From NCBI RefSeq assembly GCF_052324685.1, contig NW_027506918.1, positions 925,964-989,963 on the forward strand: a stretch of 64,000 bases of DNA, read 5' to 3'. Shown here one piece after another: positions 42,943-54,218 of the stretch. Numbering within the stretch: position 1 is the first letter of the stretch; each line of letters opens with the position of its first letter. The DNA comes from Brachyhypopomus gauderio. Its lineage: Eukaryota > Chordata > Actinopteri > Gymnotiformes > Hypopomidae. The notes under the pieces were generated by a model, which saw nothing but the letters and a program-made list of their open reading frames with translations, did no database searches and was not told the DNA's origin. The translations under genes were made by a program, and so were the position numbers.

Positions 42943-45622
42943 CTGAGGAGAGAGAACAGAATGAATCATCATGTTCTTCATGTGTTTATGTGATGAGGTC
43001 ACATCTACAGACTGCAGGCCCTTTACTCTGAGTGAAATGCTGCAGTAGGTTGATAAGAGGGAAGTGATGGTGATGTTGTGTGTTCACCACACACCCCTGC
43101 AGTACTTGTGTGCTTGTTGTTTTGACACTTGAAATTGTGGCTGTTTTATTTATTAATATATTTCTACATATCTTGGATTCATTATTTGAGTATCACATGT
43201 GACACTTAACTAGTTCAGTGTCACACTGCATGTGTGTATTATTAGTGTGTGTGTACTGAAGTGTGTGTGTCCTCATTAGTGGGTGGATACTGTTACAGTT
43301 CCCCCACTAAAGGGCGCTACTCCCAGAGTGACTAACACCAGTGGACTGTCCCCAGACTGAAGGACGGGACCAGAGGACGAGGACCACAGTGTCCAGACCC
43401 CCCAGGAGCAGATCCTCCAGGGAGGAGTTCACCGACGTGCCACAACTACAACACCCTCGCCAGGACAACAGGGGGCGACACACACAACAACAAGGACAGA
43501 CACAGTGACACAGAAAGACAGACACAGTGATGTGGAGACAACAACACCAAGGAAAACTCAGGTACTGACACAAACATGGTGTCAGGGACACAGACAGGGA
43601 CAGACACTAAGATGGTGACAGGGACACACACCGACAGGGACAGACAAACAGACAAGGGAGGGTCCTGGCTGACATGCAGGGAACCTGCTGGTCCCTGGGG
43701 GGGCGCCGACCCACAGAGGCTGGAGCAGGGGTGTCTGCTTGGGCTCAGCTGGACTCTGGGCTGTGGGGAGGTGGAGTTGTGTCTGGGTGTTTGGAGTGGT
43801 GTGTCATGTTCCTGGAACAGTGTGGGTGTAGAACCTCCTCCACCTCCATCTGTGACTCAGCACTGCTAGGATCTCCAACTTCACAACCACACTCCTCTGA
43901 GCACTACGACTCCTCTTAATAGGATGGAGGCTTGATGGAGGATTGTGGGAAGCCCCTTAGCCTGGAGTCTCAAGGACCCACGTCCCACTTCATACAGCCC
44001 TATAGGGTCAGACTCAGAGTGATGGGGAGTGGGTGGTGTGTAGAGGGGGAGAGTGGGTGGTGTGTAGAGGGGAGAGTGGGTGGTGTGTAGAGGTGGAGAG
44101 TGGGTGGTGTGTAGAGGGGAGAGTGGGTGGTGTGTAGAGGTGGAGAGTGGGTGGTGTGTAGAGGGGGAGAGTGGGTGGTGTGTAGAGGTGGAGAGTGGGT
44201 GGTGTGTAGAGGTGGAGAGTGGGTGGTGTGTAGAGGTGGAGAGTGGATGGTGTGTAGAGGTGGAGAGTGGGTGGCGTGTAGAGGTGGACAGTGGGTGGCG
44301 TGTAGAGGTGGAGAGTGGGTGGTGTAGAGGTGGAGAGCGGGTGGTGTGTAGAGGTGGAGAGCGGGTGGTGTGTAGAGGTGGAGAGCGGGTGGTGTGTAGA
44401 GGTGGAGAGCGGGTGGTGTGTAGAGGTGGAGAGTGGGTGGTGTGTAGAGGTGGAGAGTGGGTGGTGTAGAGGTGGAGAGTGGGTGGTGTGTAGAGGTGGA
44501 GAGTGGGTGGTGTAGATCTCCTCATGGACTGACTGTCTCTCCTCAGACCAGCAGCCAACTGGTCGTCCCCCTCACTGTTTATACTAATACAGCCTTTAAT
44601 ACTGGAATAGTTCATTTACCAAACACACAATATTAATGTTTCTCTCTCTATAGAGTTCTAATTGTGAGGAGAACAGAATTACTCTAATTAATCAAAGAAC
44701 ACTAAAACTCACAGTACTGGAGAATCTTCTGCATTCTCTCCCAGACTCTGAACTTCAGGTTGGAAAGATGTTTTGCTACATTGATCAGAGCTCCTGACAC
44801 CTTCTCATGTTCCATTGGGGTGTGATGAACTCTGGAAGTGTATAAAGCTGTATTATCATATATCATATTCAAATTATTTAACATTTAAATTAACACGTGA
44901 AAAATATTTCACTGGAGATGTATAAAGCTGTTTTATTATCTTTCATTAAACATATCAGTGTATCTAACCACTTTTTGCCCATCATCAGTATCAATGTATT
45001 TTTATTTTTTAAATACCGTCTTCATATATCTGTGACGCGGGAGGCGGCAGACGGACGAGACACAGAATCCTTCTCTCAGACCAACGTCACGTTTATTATA
45101 ACGTATATAGCGCTTGTTTAGCGCACAGAAAACATGCACACACAACGTGCAGACTCAAACATTAGACAACGACGAGCACAAGACACTGCGCGAACGCACA
45201 TTAAATAGACAGACCACATAAACCCCACGTGATTACGATACGAGTCACAGGTGAGACGGATAATTACAAGACACACCCGCACCCACGGAGATACACTGAC
45301 GCAGACGAATAGACGCAGACGACGTTAACAAACGCCCCAAAGGAAGGGTTCGGGGACCGTAACGTGACAATATCATGTTTCTGAAATAACAGAGACCACA
45401 TAGGGAAGATCTGAATGTATCAGAATAACAAACACAATGTGTAACACAATATATCAAACAGAAATAATAATCACTTACTGTTTCAATGTGGACGACACGT
45501 TCTGAGAAGGAAACAGAGGGACAAACACAGAAAGTGAAATCAAATTTTAGTCATTTTGTTTATATGAGGGACAAACATGCTTCTTCCTTATATGATAATA
45601 ACATCAATGTGTCTAAAGACCC

Positions 45623-45668
<46 letters not shown>

Positions 45669-45697
45669 AAACAATTGTCAAAACATTTTACTTATGC

Positions 45698-45736
<39 letters not shown>

Positions 45737-48700
45737 GGAGAAAGATATAGACTGAGTGATTCTTACTAGTAAGAACGGGATGTTCTCAGCTTCCATCTCC
45801 TTCTCTGTGTTTCTGATTTGATCTGAAAGAGTTGCTATTTCTCCACTCATCTCCTCAATCTTCCTCCTCATCATGTGACTCTTCTGCTCCTCTTCCTCCT
45901 TCAGTGCAGCTATTCTTGCTGCTTTTTCATCTCTTAGAAACTGGTGGATCTTCTCAAACTCCTCCTTTATCTGCCTCTCTGTGTGCTGGGCCTGATACTG
46001 GAATGGGAGATGATGAGGAAATATAAACTGTCCAAATGTGTGTGTTTCATTATGGTGTACGTGGACAGTGATCACAGCACCATTCAGAACTGAGAGTGAC
46101 CTTTCACCTTAATGTGTGCTGCTGTTTTCTCACAGAATTGTTTATGTTCCTCTAAGACCTTCAGATGCTGCTGTAGAGACTTCAGTGAGGTCTTGAGTTT
46201 GTTCTGTAAAATACGGGTTTAGTAGAGGACAGTGTGAGTCTTACAGGACTCATCACTGTGTCTGTATAGATGTGCTGGAGATTACAGAGATTATAACATC
46301 TGGACAGAATGGCATGTGTACTATGATCACACCAAAATGTACCACAGCGACACAGGAGCTCTATAACTCCTCCCTCAATACATGACACAATACAGGACAC
46401 TGCTGTTTATTATCAGTGTATTTTATTTTATTGTTAATTTTATTTTATTTTATTACATATTATGTGCAATACCTACTTATTTTACATTTTATTTTAAATT
46501 CAATATTAGCAGAAGCGCCCCCTAGTGGGCCCGCCCGCGGGCCCAGCTCCTTTAGGGCCTTATAAAACACATTAAACATTAATGAATCTCCGAACAAAAG
46601 GGATAAATTCAAAATTTCCTATCCCATCTACATGCCTACCGAGTTTCAGACGTCTACGTGCAGCCGATCGCGAGATATCCGGCTTTGAAGTTGGTGACAA
46701 AAGTGCACCTCGCGGGGGGTCTCCCGACATATCCGTTTAAAAAACATATTTATGATGTGAGATGTCTTAATTTTTTGTCACATAAAAATCGTTTACTAAT
46801 AAGGCTTTAATTTAAGACCTTAACATCGTAGATCCGTTGTGGTTAAATACCTTAAAAAGCTTGCTCACCTCACTGCAAAATTTTGCGTAATCCACTTCCT
46901 GGATGAGACCCTCCGACAAATCTGCCCCCTAAGCGTCACCGAAGCATTCTTAACGCTGATTTGACCCCTCATTACAAAGCTGCAGGGGTTCTGCTTTGAT
47001 TTGAGTGTTTTTTATTGGTCAGAAGGGGGGTAGTGACTTTGAATGACAGGTTTTACAACCTCTCCCCCGGCGAGGTGCGAAGGGGAGGGGGAAGTGGGCT
47101 TCCTAATCAGCCTACTGAGACAATCCGGCGCCTTAGAAGTGATTGAAAGCTGTTCTAACCAATAGTTTACTTCCTTCTGAAGCTAACCAGCCCTCGTTTG
47201 CCATGATTGGTAGATGATTTATTTTAAACGACGCTTCGCAAAGTCGCGGTTCATTTCCAATGTGGGTCCGCTAGCATAGCAACATAAGCTAACCTTTGCT
47301 AACCTAAGCTAAGCTCCACCAGAACACACTGTTCGGCGAAACTGAAGCAGCCGTGGATTATTTTGTTTGTTTTTATTCTGATCGTGGATACTTTTGAACA
47401 TCACAGAAAATAAAAGGATTACTTTTTATGGAATATATGAGCAATTTTCGGAATTTTTGCCAACCCGGAAGTGAGACCGTACAGCCGCTACGACGGGATT
47501 CTACGTACTCTTGAGTAAAAATGGATAATTTTTCATAAGCGATTTTGTACAAAATATATATTCTAATACTAAACATTAGATTATAAACAGTATTGGAGCT
47601 TTTGAGTGCTGGAGTACTCGGTATCGTGTCTGATGCTACCGGAGTTGGCGACGTAAGCTTAGCTTAGCCTGTCGGACTATATTGGACATAAATAACGTAA
47701 CGTTCATAATTGGACATGGAATTTCTTCGTTGTAATTTTCTGGTCTTTCTGTAATATGTGCTTCGTTGTTGTTTGTCGTAGCTCCTCGGTTTCGTGTATG
47801 GAATTAGTTAGAATGTTAGCATAGTTGGCTATGGGTGTGTACCGGGTGTGTCTCATACTTGACATAGTTGGACATTGGAATGTTGAACTGGACACACCTT
47901 GGACAAAGTGGAATAACTTTGCAATGCTTGCATAGATTTGCTCCATTTTTTCTGTGTTGTTAGAAAAGACCCTAGCGAAATTTATTGTAATTTCTGATAA
48001 CAGATTGGAATAACTATGTGAATATACATGCCAGTCATGTTCAAGTTCAAGTCAGCATTTTTGACATTCCTGGCATATTGGCATCTGTAATAGAGGCTCT
48101 AAAATAAACCAAATTATGTGAATATGATTTTGAAGTGTATCAATGTGTTCCCCCAACTGTCTACTTCAGTTTGAGCCATAAATGATAATTTTCCCATATG
48201 TACAACTTGAGATATCTAGTTTTAAAGTGAACTATGTAAGAAATGTAAAAAATGGTCACCGGGTTAGTGAAAATGCAGCATAGTGTTAGGATGTTTATTC
48301 TTTATTATTTCGTACACATTTTTATATTTTATAGAGGTGTTTTTTATTAAAATAATACACAAATGGTTGCACTGTAACCTTTTACCGTCAAATGGAGATG
48401 TTTGATATATTGTAGCCGGTTGTATAATCAATGTTTTAATTATATTATTTTTCAATGTGAATGAAGGTCTGATTTAGTTGTCAAATCTCATCATCTGAGA
48501 AATTTTATCTAGAATTTCAAGATAATTGTGAACACTGGAAAAACATTTAAAAACAATTAAATAGGAAGTGTACATTTCATACCTTAAAGTCACACACAGC
48601 TTCCTCTACTGGACAGCAGTCGTGAGTTTTATGGGCCTTTGAAATCTGACACACCACACACACAGGCTTCTGGTCCTCCAGACAGAAGACTTTGAGTTTC

Positions 48701-48996
48701 TCATTGTGCAGACTGCAGAGAACCTCAGACCCTACTGAAGATCTCTGACTCCTGCTAGCTAGAAAAGCCTCACACAGGTTCTTTAGGACAAGATTACAGG
48801 GAGGTTTGTATCTTGAAGATCTTTTCCTACAAACTGGACATTCTTGAGACCCCTTGGTTTCCCAGAACTGCTGCAGACAGGTTTTACACACACTGTGGCT
48901 ACATGACAGTATAACAGGATCCCTGAAGATGTCATAGCACACAGGACATGAAAACTCTTCTTCTGACATGAAAACTCTTCTGTTTGTAGCAGCCAT
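42380..48996 (-). CDS. Gene C: TRIM35-like E3 ubiquitin ligase, six exons, complete
   Basis: The exons are 48996-48583, 46203-46108, 45997-45767, 45501-45479, 44831-44713 and 42942-42380, with GT-AG introns and matching phases, giving 481 aa. RING, B-box, coiled coil and B30.2 are all intact. Three extra N-terminal residues ([15 protein letters not shown]) come from a local duplication of a GACATGAAAACTCTTCT segment. An 8-residue insertion sits near the end of the B30.2. Intron 1 has a 2.05-kb unclassified insertion, intron 4 a solo LTR, and intron 5 the minisatellite but not the 1.37-kb element of A and D. Its role is inferred as for gene A. Confidence 0.9.
43080..44028. other. Intron 5 of gene C, empty-site reference
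   Basis: Colinear with the introns of A and D but continuous across GACGTGCCACAAC (about 43435), where A and D carry the 1.37-kb element. No coding feature is present. Confidence 0.7.
44029..44516. repeat. 24-bp intronic minisatellite, gene C (about 20 units)
   Basis: Same core unit as in A, B and D, mostly the AGAGGTGGAGAGTG type. A block of four consecutive units with GAGAGCGGG instead of GAGAGTGGG (about 44330-44410) indicates local spread of a variant. Confidence 0.95.
45031..45369 (-). mobile_element. Solo LTR in intron 4 of gene C
   Basis: A 339-bp LTR (minus: TGTCACGTTACGGTCC ... CGCGTCACA) is flanked by a perfect ATATC duplication (45026-45030 and 45370-45374). The uninterrupted sequence is present in gene A at about 8500-8510. 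It is related to the LTRs at 37436-38691 and 53498-53835. Confidence 0.9.
45620..45745. repeat. CA, TG and GA microsatellites in intron 3 of gene C
   Basis: (CA)n at 45624-45662, (TG)n at 45698-45717 and (GA)n at 45718-45737. Positional equivalent of the tracts in A and B. Confidence 0.95.
46327..48378. mobile_element. Unclassified 2.05-kb insertion in intron 1 of gene C
   Basis: The intron is 0.34 kb in gene A and colinear with gene C on both sides (TGGCATGTGTACTATGAT and CTTTTACCGTCAAATGG). The extra DNA has a GC-rich segment with GCGCCCCCTAGTGGGCCCGC at about 46515, CCAAT-like and GCTAGCATAGC/GCTAAC motifs at about 47270-47320, and AT-rich sequence to the end. No terminal repeats, target duplication or coding domain were recognised. 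About 10 bp of the original intron is missing. Confidence 0.55.
48583..48996 (-). CDS. Gene C exon 1: RING and B-box 2
   Basis: 138 codons. RING ligands CPVC, CSHSVC, CPVC and the B-box ligands are complete; it reads CPVCYDIF where A and B have CPVCCDIF. The N terminus is three codons longer owing to a microduplication. Donor GTATGA. Confidence 0.93.
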
Positions 48997-49351
48997 TTCC
49001 TCCAACAGCTGCTGTGCTGTTTCTCTGTAATGTCTCCTTCTGTACAAACTTCACTTTCACTTTTAGATCTTCTGTAATAAACACAGTAGCACAGGAGATA
49101 ATCAGTCACTGTAGTCCTTTATCCAGCTGAGGGAGTTTAGACTCCGTTCAGAAATAAGACAGAAAGAAGTAAACAACAGAGTTAAGAGGTTCTCATAATA
49201 TTTATAACTCACCTGAATGCATAATTAATAAAATAATCTGTGTAATTCCCAGATTTACTTCCTCAAACAGGCAGGTGTGTACACGGAGGAGGAGCTTCTG
49301 TTTAAGAGCTAATAAGCTGCAAAACATACATGATTTCTCCACCAGATGGCG
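48997..49351 (-). promoter_or_regulatory. Gene C 5' region: IRF-E, TATA-like, ETS and CTCF-like motifs
   Basis: Minus-strand AAAAGTGAAAGTGAA at 49064-49050, TATAAAT at 49206-49200, GAGGAAGT at 49264-49257, and CCACCAGATGGCG at 49339-49351 on plus, in the same order as upstream of A and B. Confidence 0.55.
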
Positions 49352-49955
49352 ACAGTTCATTACTACTAAGTGAATCAGGCGACCCTCAGCTGACTCTGTC
49401 TTGGCAAAGTGTAGAGTACTGCAGTTGTAGAACAGATCACTGTTAGGATGTGTTCAATGGTCATATAAAAATGACTAAATTCAGTAGGTCAAAATATTAA
49501 TCAGGTCTCATTTCAAAATCTTAATATTTTTAATTTAAAGATGTGAAATTACAATAAACGCATGTTATCATGAATATGTCATAAAAAGCTAAGACACCTG
49601 ACACTGGTTCCTGGAGTAACTGTTCACAGAATGATCACACTGTGTAAGAAGGGCAGAAACCAGGAGAGCAGAGAGTGGAGGAAGAGTTTCAATCACGGTA
49701 ACCTCAGCCAAATAAATAAAGTGGTGATTGAAGAATGACTAAACTCAGTAGGTCAAAAGATGAATCAGATCTCATTTCAAAACATTAATATTTTTTGTGT
49801 TTAATGAAATGACATTAAACACACGTTGCCATGAATACATATATTGTTAAAAGTCAAGACTCCTGACACTGGACCAGCAAAATCAAAGTTGTTGATTTAA
49901 AAAATTTGGCAGGCTGCCAAATGCATGCTGAATTATTGTGCAAATCTGTCTTTTG
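49352..49955. other. Upstream flank of gene C, no gene
   Basis: Partly duplicated within itself (two segments with TCAAAA-ATTAATCAG and CATTTCAAAA near 49490 and 49755) and similar to 10590-10870. No exon is visible. Confidence 0.5.
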
Positions 49956-49959
49956 TCTT

Positions 49960-50355
49960 GTCACAAATTCACAGGTCGGTGTAAGAGGCCTTGCCTAAGC
50001 CACGGGAAAGTCTGCAACACAACCTGAAACCAGGGGACTGGGTGGTCGTGAAGGGTTAAAGGAGGAGGAGCTGGTGAGCACAGAGGCAGAGTGCATGGAG
50101 TAGGTTACACCCCAGCTCCTATAGGGTGAAAGGAGGGTGTTCAGGGTGCCTCAGGTGAGTGGGAGGAGTGCAGATCGGGCGTGCATGCACAACAACTGTC
50201 AAGAAAGGTCAACGATCACCCACCATGACCCCTATACTCCTGCTCATCCTGTGGGGGGTGTTGACACTTTCCCAGGAGTGGAGAGCAGGGATACAGGACA
50301 CCATGCTTTACTTCACTTACCAGGACCCCTATTTTCCCTGTGAAAACGATTAGGG
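49960..50355 (+). pseudogene. Endogenous retrovirus scrap: integrase end and start of an envelope-like frame
   Basis: A PGDWVVVK motif at about 50028-50055 is typical of the C-terminal domain of gammaretrovirus-type integrases. It is followed by stops and frameshifts. A short frame near 50225 then begins with a hydrophobic signal-peptide-like stretch and ends at 50353. The order matches a pol-env junction. The piece is heavily decayed, has no LTR attached that I can identify, and cannot encode a functional protein. Confidence 0.5.
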
Positions 50356-50379
50356 GACCTGTTGAACCGGAAGAGTGGA

Positions 50380-51235
50380 GATTTGAACATATATTTTTTT
50401 CAGAAACTCAGTACCAGGTTTAATCACTTTATCTGTGTGACATCTATGTACATAGGCAAAGCATTTCTTCATTGCAAAGCATTCTATCATCATCAACAGT
50501 ATCATCATGTGTCGGTGAAAGCATTTCTTCATTGAAAAGCATGGGAACAGTTTGTCTTACCAGACCCTTCCCGATCGTCACCAGTCGAACCCCTCCGACC
50601 GTCAGTCCCCGCCTTGACTTTGCCGAACTTGCTTCATTGCAAAGCATTCTGTCATTATCAACAGTATCAGCATGTGTTAGCGAAAGCATTTCTTCATTGC
50701 AAAGAATGTGAACTTTTCTGAAAATAGATGAGGACTCAGACGTGGTTAAAATGGTTAATTTATTAAAATATATAAATATATAGAATGGACAAAGACAAAC
50801 ACAGGACAGAGACAGACATGAGAGTCTCATTCAAGCATGACAACTCTGAGAACAAGGGGGCAGTCCCCCTGCTTATATACAATCCTAAACACAATTCAGC
50901 AGTTCTAACAGCAGGTTATCTTTAGCACAGCATGTTCCAAAACATAGGTGTCCAGCAGGCTACTTTGTCTCACATGTGTATCTCCTAATATGGACTTCCC
51001 TAGAGTTAGCGGAAGAAACTGATGTATCAGTTGAACACAGAGAAAGCTAACTAATGACAACCAGAGTGCTCTTACCCTCTGCACTCTCCCTGACCTGGGT
51101 CACAGTATAGCACACATGCATAATATGAACTAAACACAAGTACATGATTACACTGAAACACACCATTATTGTCTAATCAATAATGACATGTACTAAATCA
51201 TAAAGTTCATAATGATCTCTTATAATAACTAAACA
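50380..51235. repeat. Direct-repeat region, possibly LTR-derived; no gene
   Basis: A segment with GCATTTCTTCATTGCAAAGC and TATCAACAGTATCA occurs at about 50457-50535 and again at about 50625-50705. Overlapping frames on both strands are shadows of this duplication. No TG...CA boundaries were established. Confidence 0.5.
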
Positions 51236-51269
51236 TGATCTAATCAATAATTTCTGTCACACTGACATT

Positions 51270-52350
51270 ACTTCTTGACAGAGCCCAAGAGGGGCCAATA
51301 CTCAGTAAATCAGGAACAGAAACACCAGATCTTAACACTAACACTAGTGCATGTTTGTTACAGCTCGACAGTGCAGTACTGAGAAGAGAGGAAGGATTTG
51401 AAAACACCAGGAGGTCCTTAGACTCCATTGAAATGATATTACACCATTTGCAAACAATGATAGTGGAGAAGAATGGAACGGTCAAGTGAAGGAGCCCTCA
51501 CTAAAAAGAGTGATGGAGACGTCTGCAGTGTCACACTGAGAGGAAGATACACTCCACATCAGAAAGAGAATGATCACTCTCACTTAGGAGAACAGAGGAA
51601 GAGAGAAAGGTGGACCTGACCTGGGAGAAGAATGAAATGGAACGAGATCTCCAGAAAATAAAGGACAGAGTGACCTATTTGGAGAGATTCATAATGCAAG
51701 AAAGAGAAGAGAAGAGAGAGATGGAGGATGTGATGACCAGAGAGATTACACTGAAGGAACACACTGAAGGAGATGTATAGACTGAGAGATGGAGAGAGAG
51801 AGATTTAGAGAGTGAGAGAGATGGAGGCATAGAGAGGATCAAACAGAACAAGAAAAAAAATCTGAAGAAACACGAAGATGATTGGCATCAAATATATTTG
51901 GAGATGCGTGGTGAGAAAGAAAAAGGAACAATGATGGATTGAAGGAAAATATTAAGGAAAAAGAGACAAATTATGAAAACTTCAGTAGAGAGAAGGCCAC
52001 ATGTAAATCCATCCAAGGAAGGTCAGAAAACGAAAGAAAAGACCTGAATGTGAAAAGAAGCTACAGATGGAGGAGATGGACAGAAAGTGAGAGAAGAAAA
52101 AAAAGTGAGAGAAGAAAAAAAAGTGAGAGCAAGAGAGAAGAGGACCTGTGTGGGAGCATGAATACAGAAAGGTGGAAGAGTTCAAGGAGGAACAACGTCA
52201 AATAAAAAGGGAGAAAAGAATGAAGACAAAAAAGAAGAGACAGAAGGACGAAAAGCTGAAGGAATCAGAGAAAAATGTGCTGAGAAAAACAGTAATGTTC
52301 AGCTTGAGAGGAATGAGAAAGAAAGAAAAAGAAAGAAGAGAGGGAGCATA
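51270..52350 (+). pseudogene. Decayed charged coiled-coil reading frame
   Basis: At 51620-51779 the plus strand reads a heptad-like charged helix (MERDLQKIKDRVTYLERFI, EEKREMEDVMTREI) ending in TAG. Downstream to about 52350 the DNA remains Glu/Lys/Arg-rich in shifting frames (for example 51939-52205 and 52148-52351). Fish GIMAP-type GTPases end in such charged coiled coils, but no GTPase domain is seen, so this is only a possibility. No splice structure could be defined. Confidence 0.35.
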
Positions 52351-52509
52351 GAAAGAGGAGAAACAAAGTCCTCTGCCTGACGGACTGAGAGGAGTTAAAG
52401 TGTGCTGGACATGAGGACACACTGGGATCACACTGACCCCACTATAATGATATTCAGTTAATGATGTAATTTAATTGTAACACTAGATGTCACTAGTGAG
52501 ATAACGATA

Positions 52510-53835
52510 GTTAAGCAGAACATGAATAGAGGGAGTAGGAAGAACACACGTTGAGCGAGTGGGAAATAAAACAAGACAAGTTTCTTAAAGTGTCTATCTT
52601 TATAGTATTAAGAACGAATACAATAACGTTACATGGTACCAGGAGTAAATCATAAAGCCCTCTCAACAGGCACGCGACCAGTCTTTCTGGCAGCCCCCGT
52701 GGGGCGCGACGCAGGACGGCCCCTCGCCAAGGACCCCAGCATGGAACTCCACCTCCCCCTGGTGATCGCTCCCCTGATCTGGCCTCCTGAGTGGTGCTCT
52801 CTTCCTCCATTTCCTCTTCTTCACCGTCTGAACACCAGATCATTGGCTCCACCGGGGTTTCGCCACAGGACCAGTCCATAGTGCTCCCCTCAGAGGGATA
52901 GGGACAGACTTCCTCCTTGCACCCTCTCTTCCCCCTCACCGTTTCCCCGGAGAACTCCGAGGGGGGCGGACTCAAGTCCTCCTCCTCCGTTTACGGGTCA
53001 CTGTCTTCCTCCTCTGTGCACGGCTCACCGTTCTCGTCCTCCGTGTACGGCTCACCGTCCGAGTACTCGGACGGAGGAGGGCATTCTTCTTCCTCGCCCT
53101 CACCATAATACTCGGTGGGGGCCGAGTATACGGACGGAGGAGGGCTTTCCTCCTTTTCGGAGTACTCCTCCGACTCTACTCCCTCGTACTCGCTCTCGGG
53201 GGTCTTCTCTGCTGAGCAGAGCTCTAGGGAGCCAACCACCAGAGGCGAGCAGTCTCTAGTGGGAGAGCCGTGTCGCTCCTTCCACATCCTCACCGCGGCT
53301 TCGCCATCGAAGCCACCTTGGTGTCCCGAGCCTGACGCAGCAGGTGCGCGCACAACGGGTCCTGCTGCATCTCCTCGCTGGTCACTGGGGCTTCGCGGTG
53401 CTGTGCAGGGGAAGAGGCATGGTGGTGCCTGCTGGGCCTCTTCCCCTTCTTGGCACGGGTCGTGTATCCTGGCATTCGATTGGTCGACTCGTCTTTCTGT
53501 GATGCTCGGTGGAGGGCGAAGGACGAGGCACAGAATCCTTGCTTGATGAACGCCACGTTTATTAACATATAAGTTTTAGCGCGGATAGCGCACACACAAC
53601 TATAGACACATTATCATGTATGACTTAGACAAAGACGAGCACGGGACACTGCGCGGACGCACATTAAACAGACAAACCACATAAGCCCAGAGTGATGACG
53701 AGACGAGCCACAGGTGAGACGAATGAACACATTCCGACACATCCACACCCACGAAGATCCACAGATGCAGACGACTAGACGTAGACGACATAAATACACG
53801 CCCAAAGGGGAGGAGTCAGGGGCTGTAACGTGACA
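52510..53835 (-). mobile_element. LTR element remnant (LTR plus acidic gag-like frames) downstream of gene D
   Basis: Minus strand: LTR 53835-53498, an ATG at 53475 opening MPGYTTRAKKGKRPSRHHH (61 codons to TGA), an overlapping second frame (53353 to 52991) rich in Glu/Pro/Ser/Tyr and ending TAA after DSDP, then in-frame continuation (TEEEDLSPPPSEF ...) to about 52511. It carries a duplicated segment (GEPYTEDEN-GEPCTEEED) compared with the copy near gene C. It sits at the same place relative to gene D as 36701-38691 does to gene C. Confidence 0.65.
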
Positions 53836-54218
53836 GAGATCAGTAAAACACAGATCAAACACTTAATCAGGGACAATACAGCAGAATGATCATCACCCTT
53901 ATACACTTGGTCTGCTGAACATTATTTATTATGGTATCATTATGGTAAGATTCCAGTCAGGACATCAGATCCATATTTCTCACATGTAATACATTCACAT
54001 TCAGTGGACTCAATCTTTCTGATGATTCAGGTTATAAAAATGTAATGACAAAGAGAAATTAAAAAAATTTACTTTCTAAGTCAATAGTTAATAATCAAAG
54101 TCATGATTCTAATATTTTGAGGAAAAACATGTATTGAATTTTCTAAGATATAGTCAAAATATATATTTATAAATATAATGTTCATTATTACATGTATGCA
54201 GATTAATTCAAGGCAACA

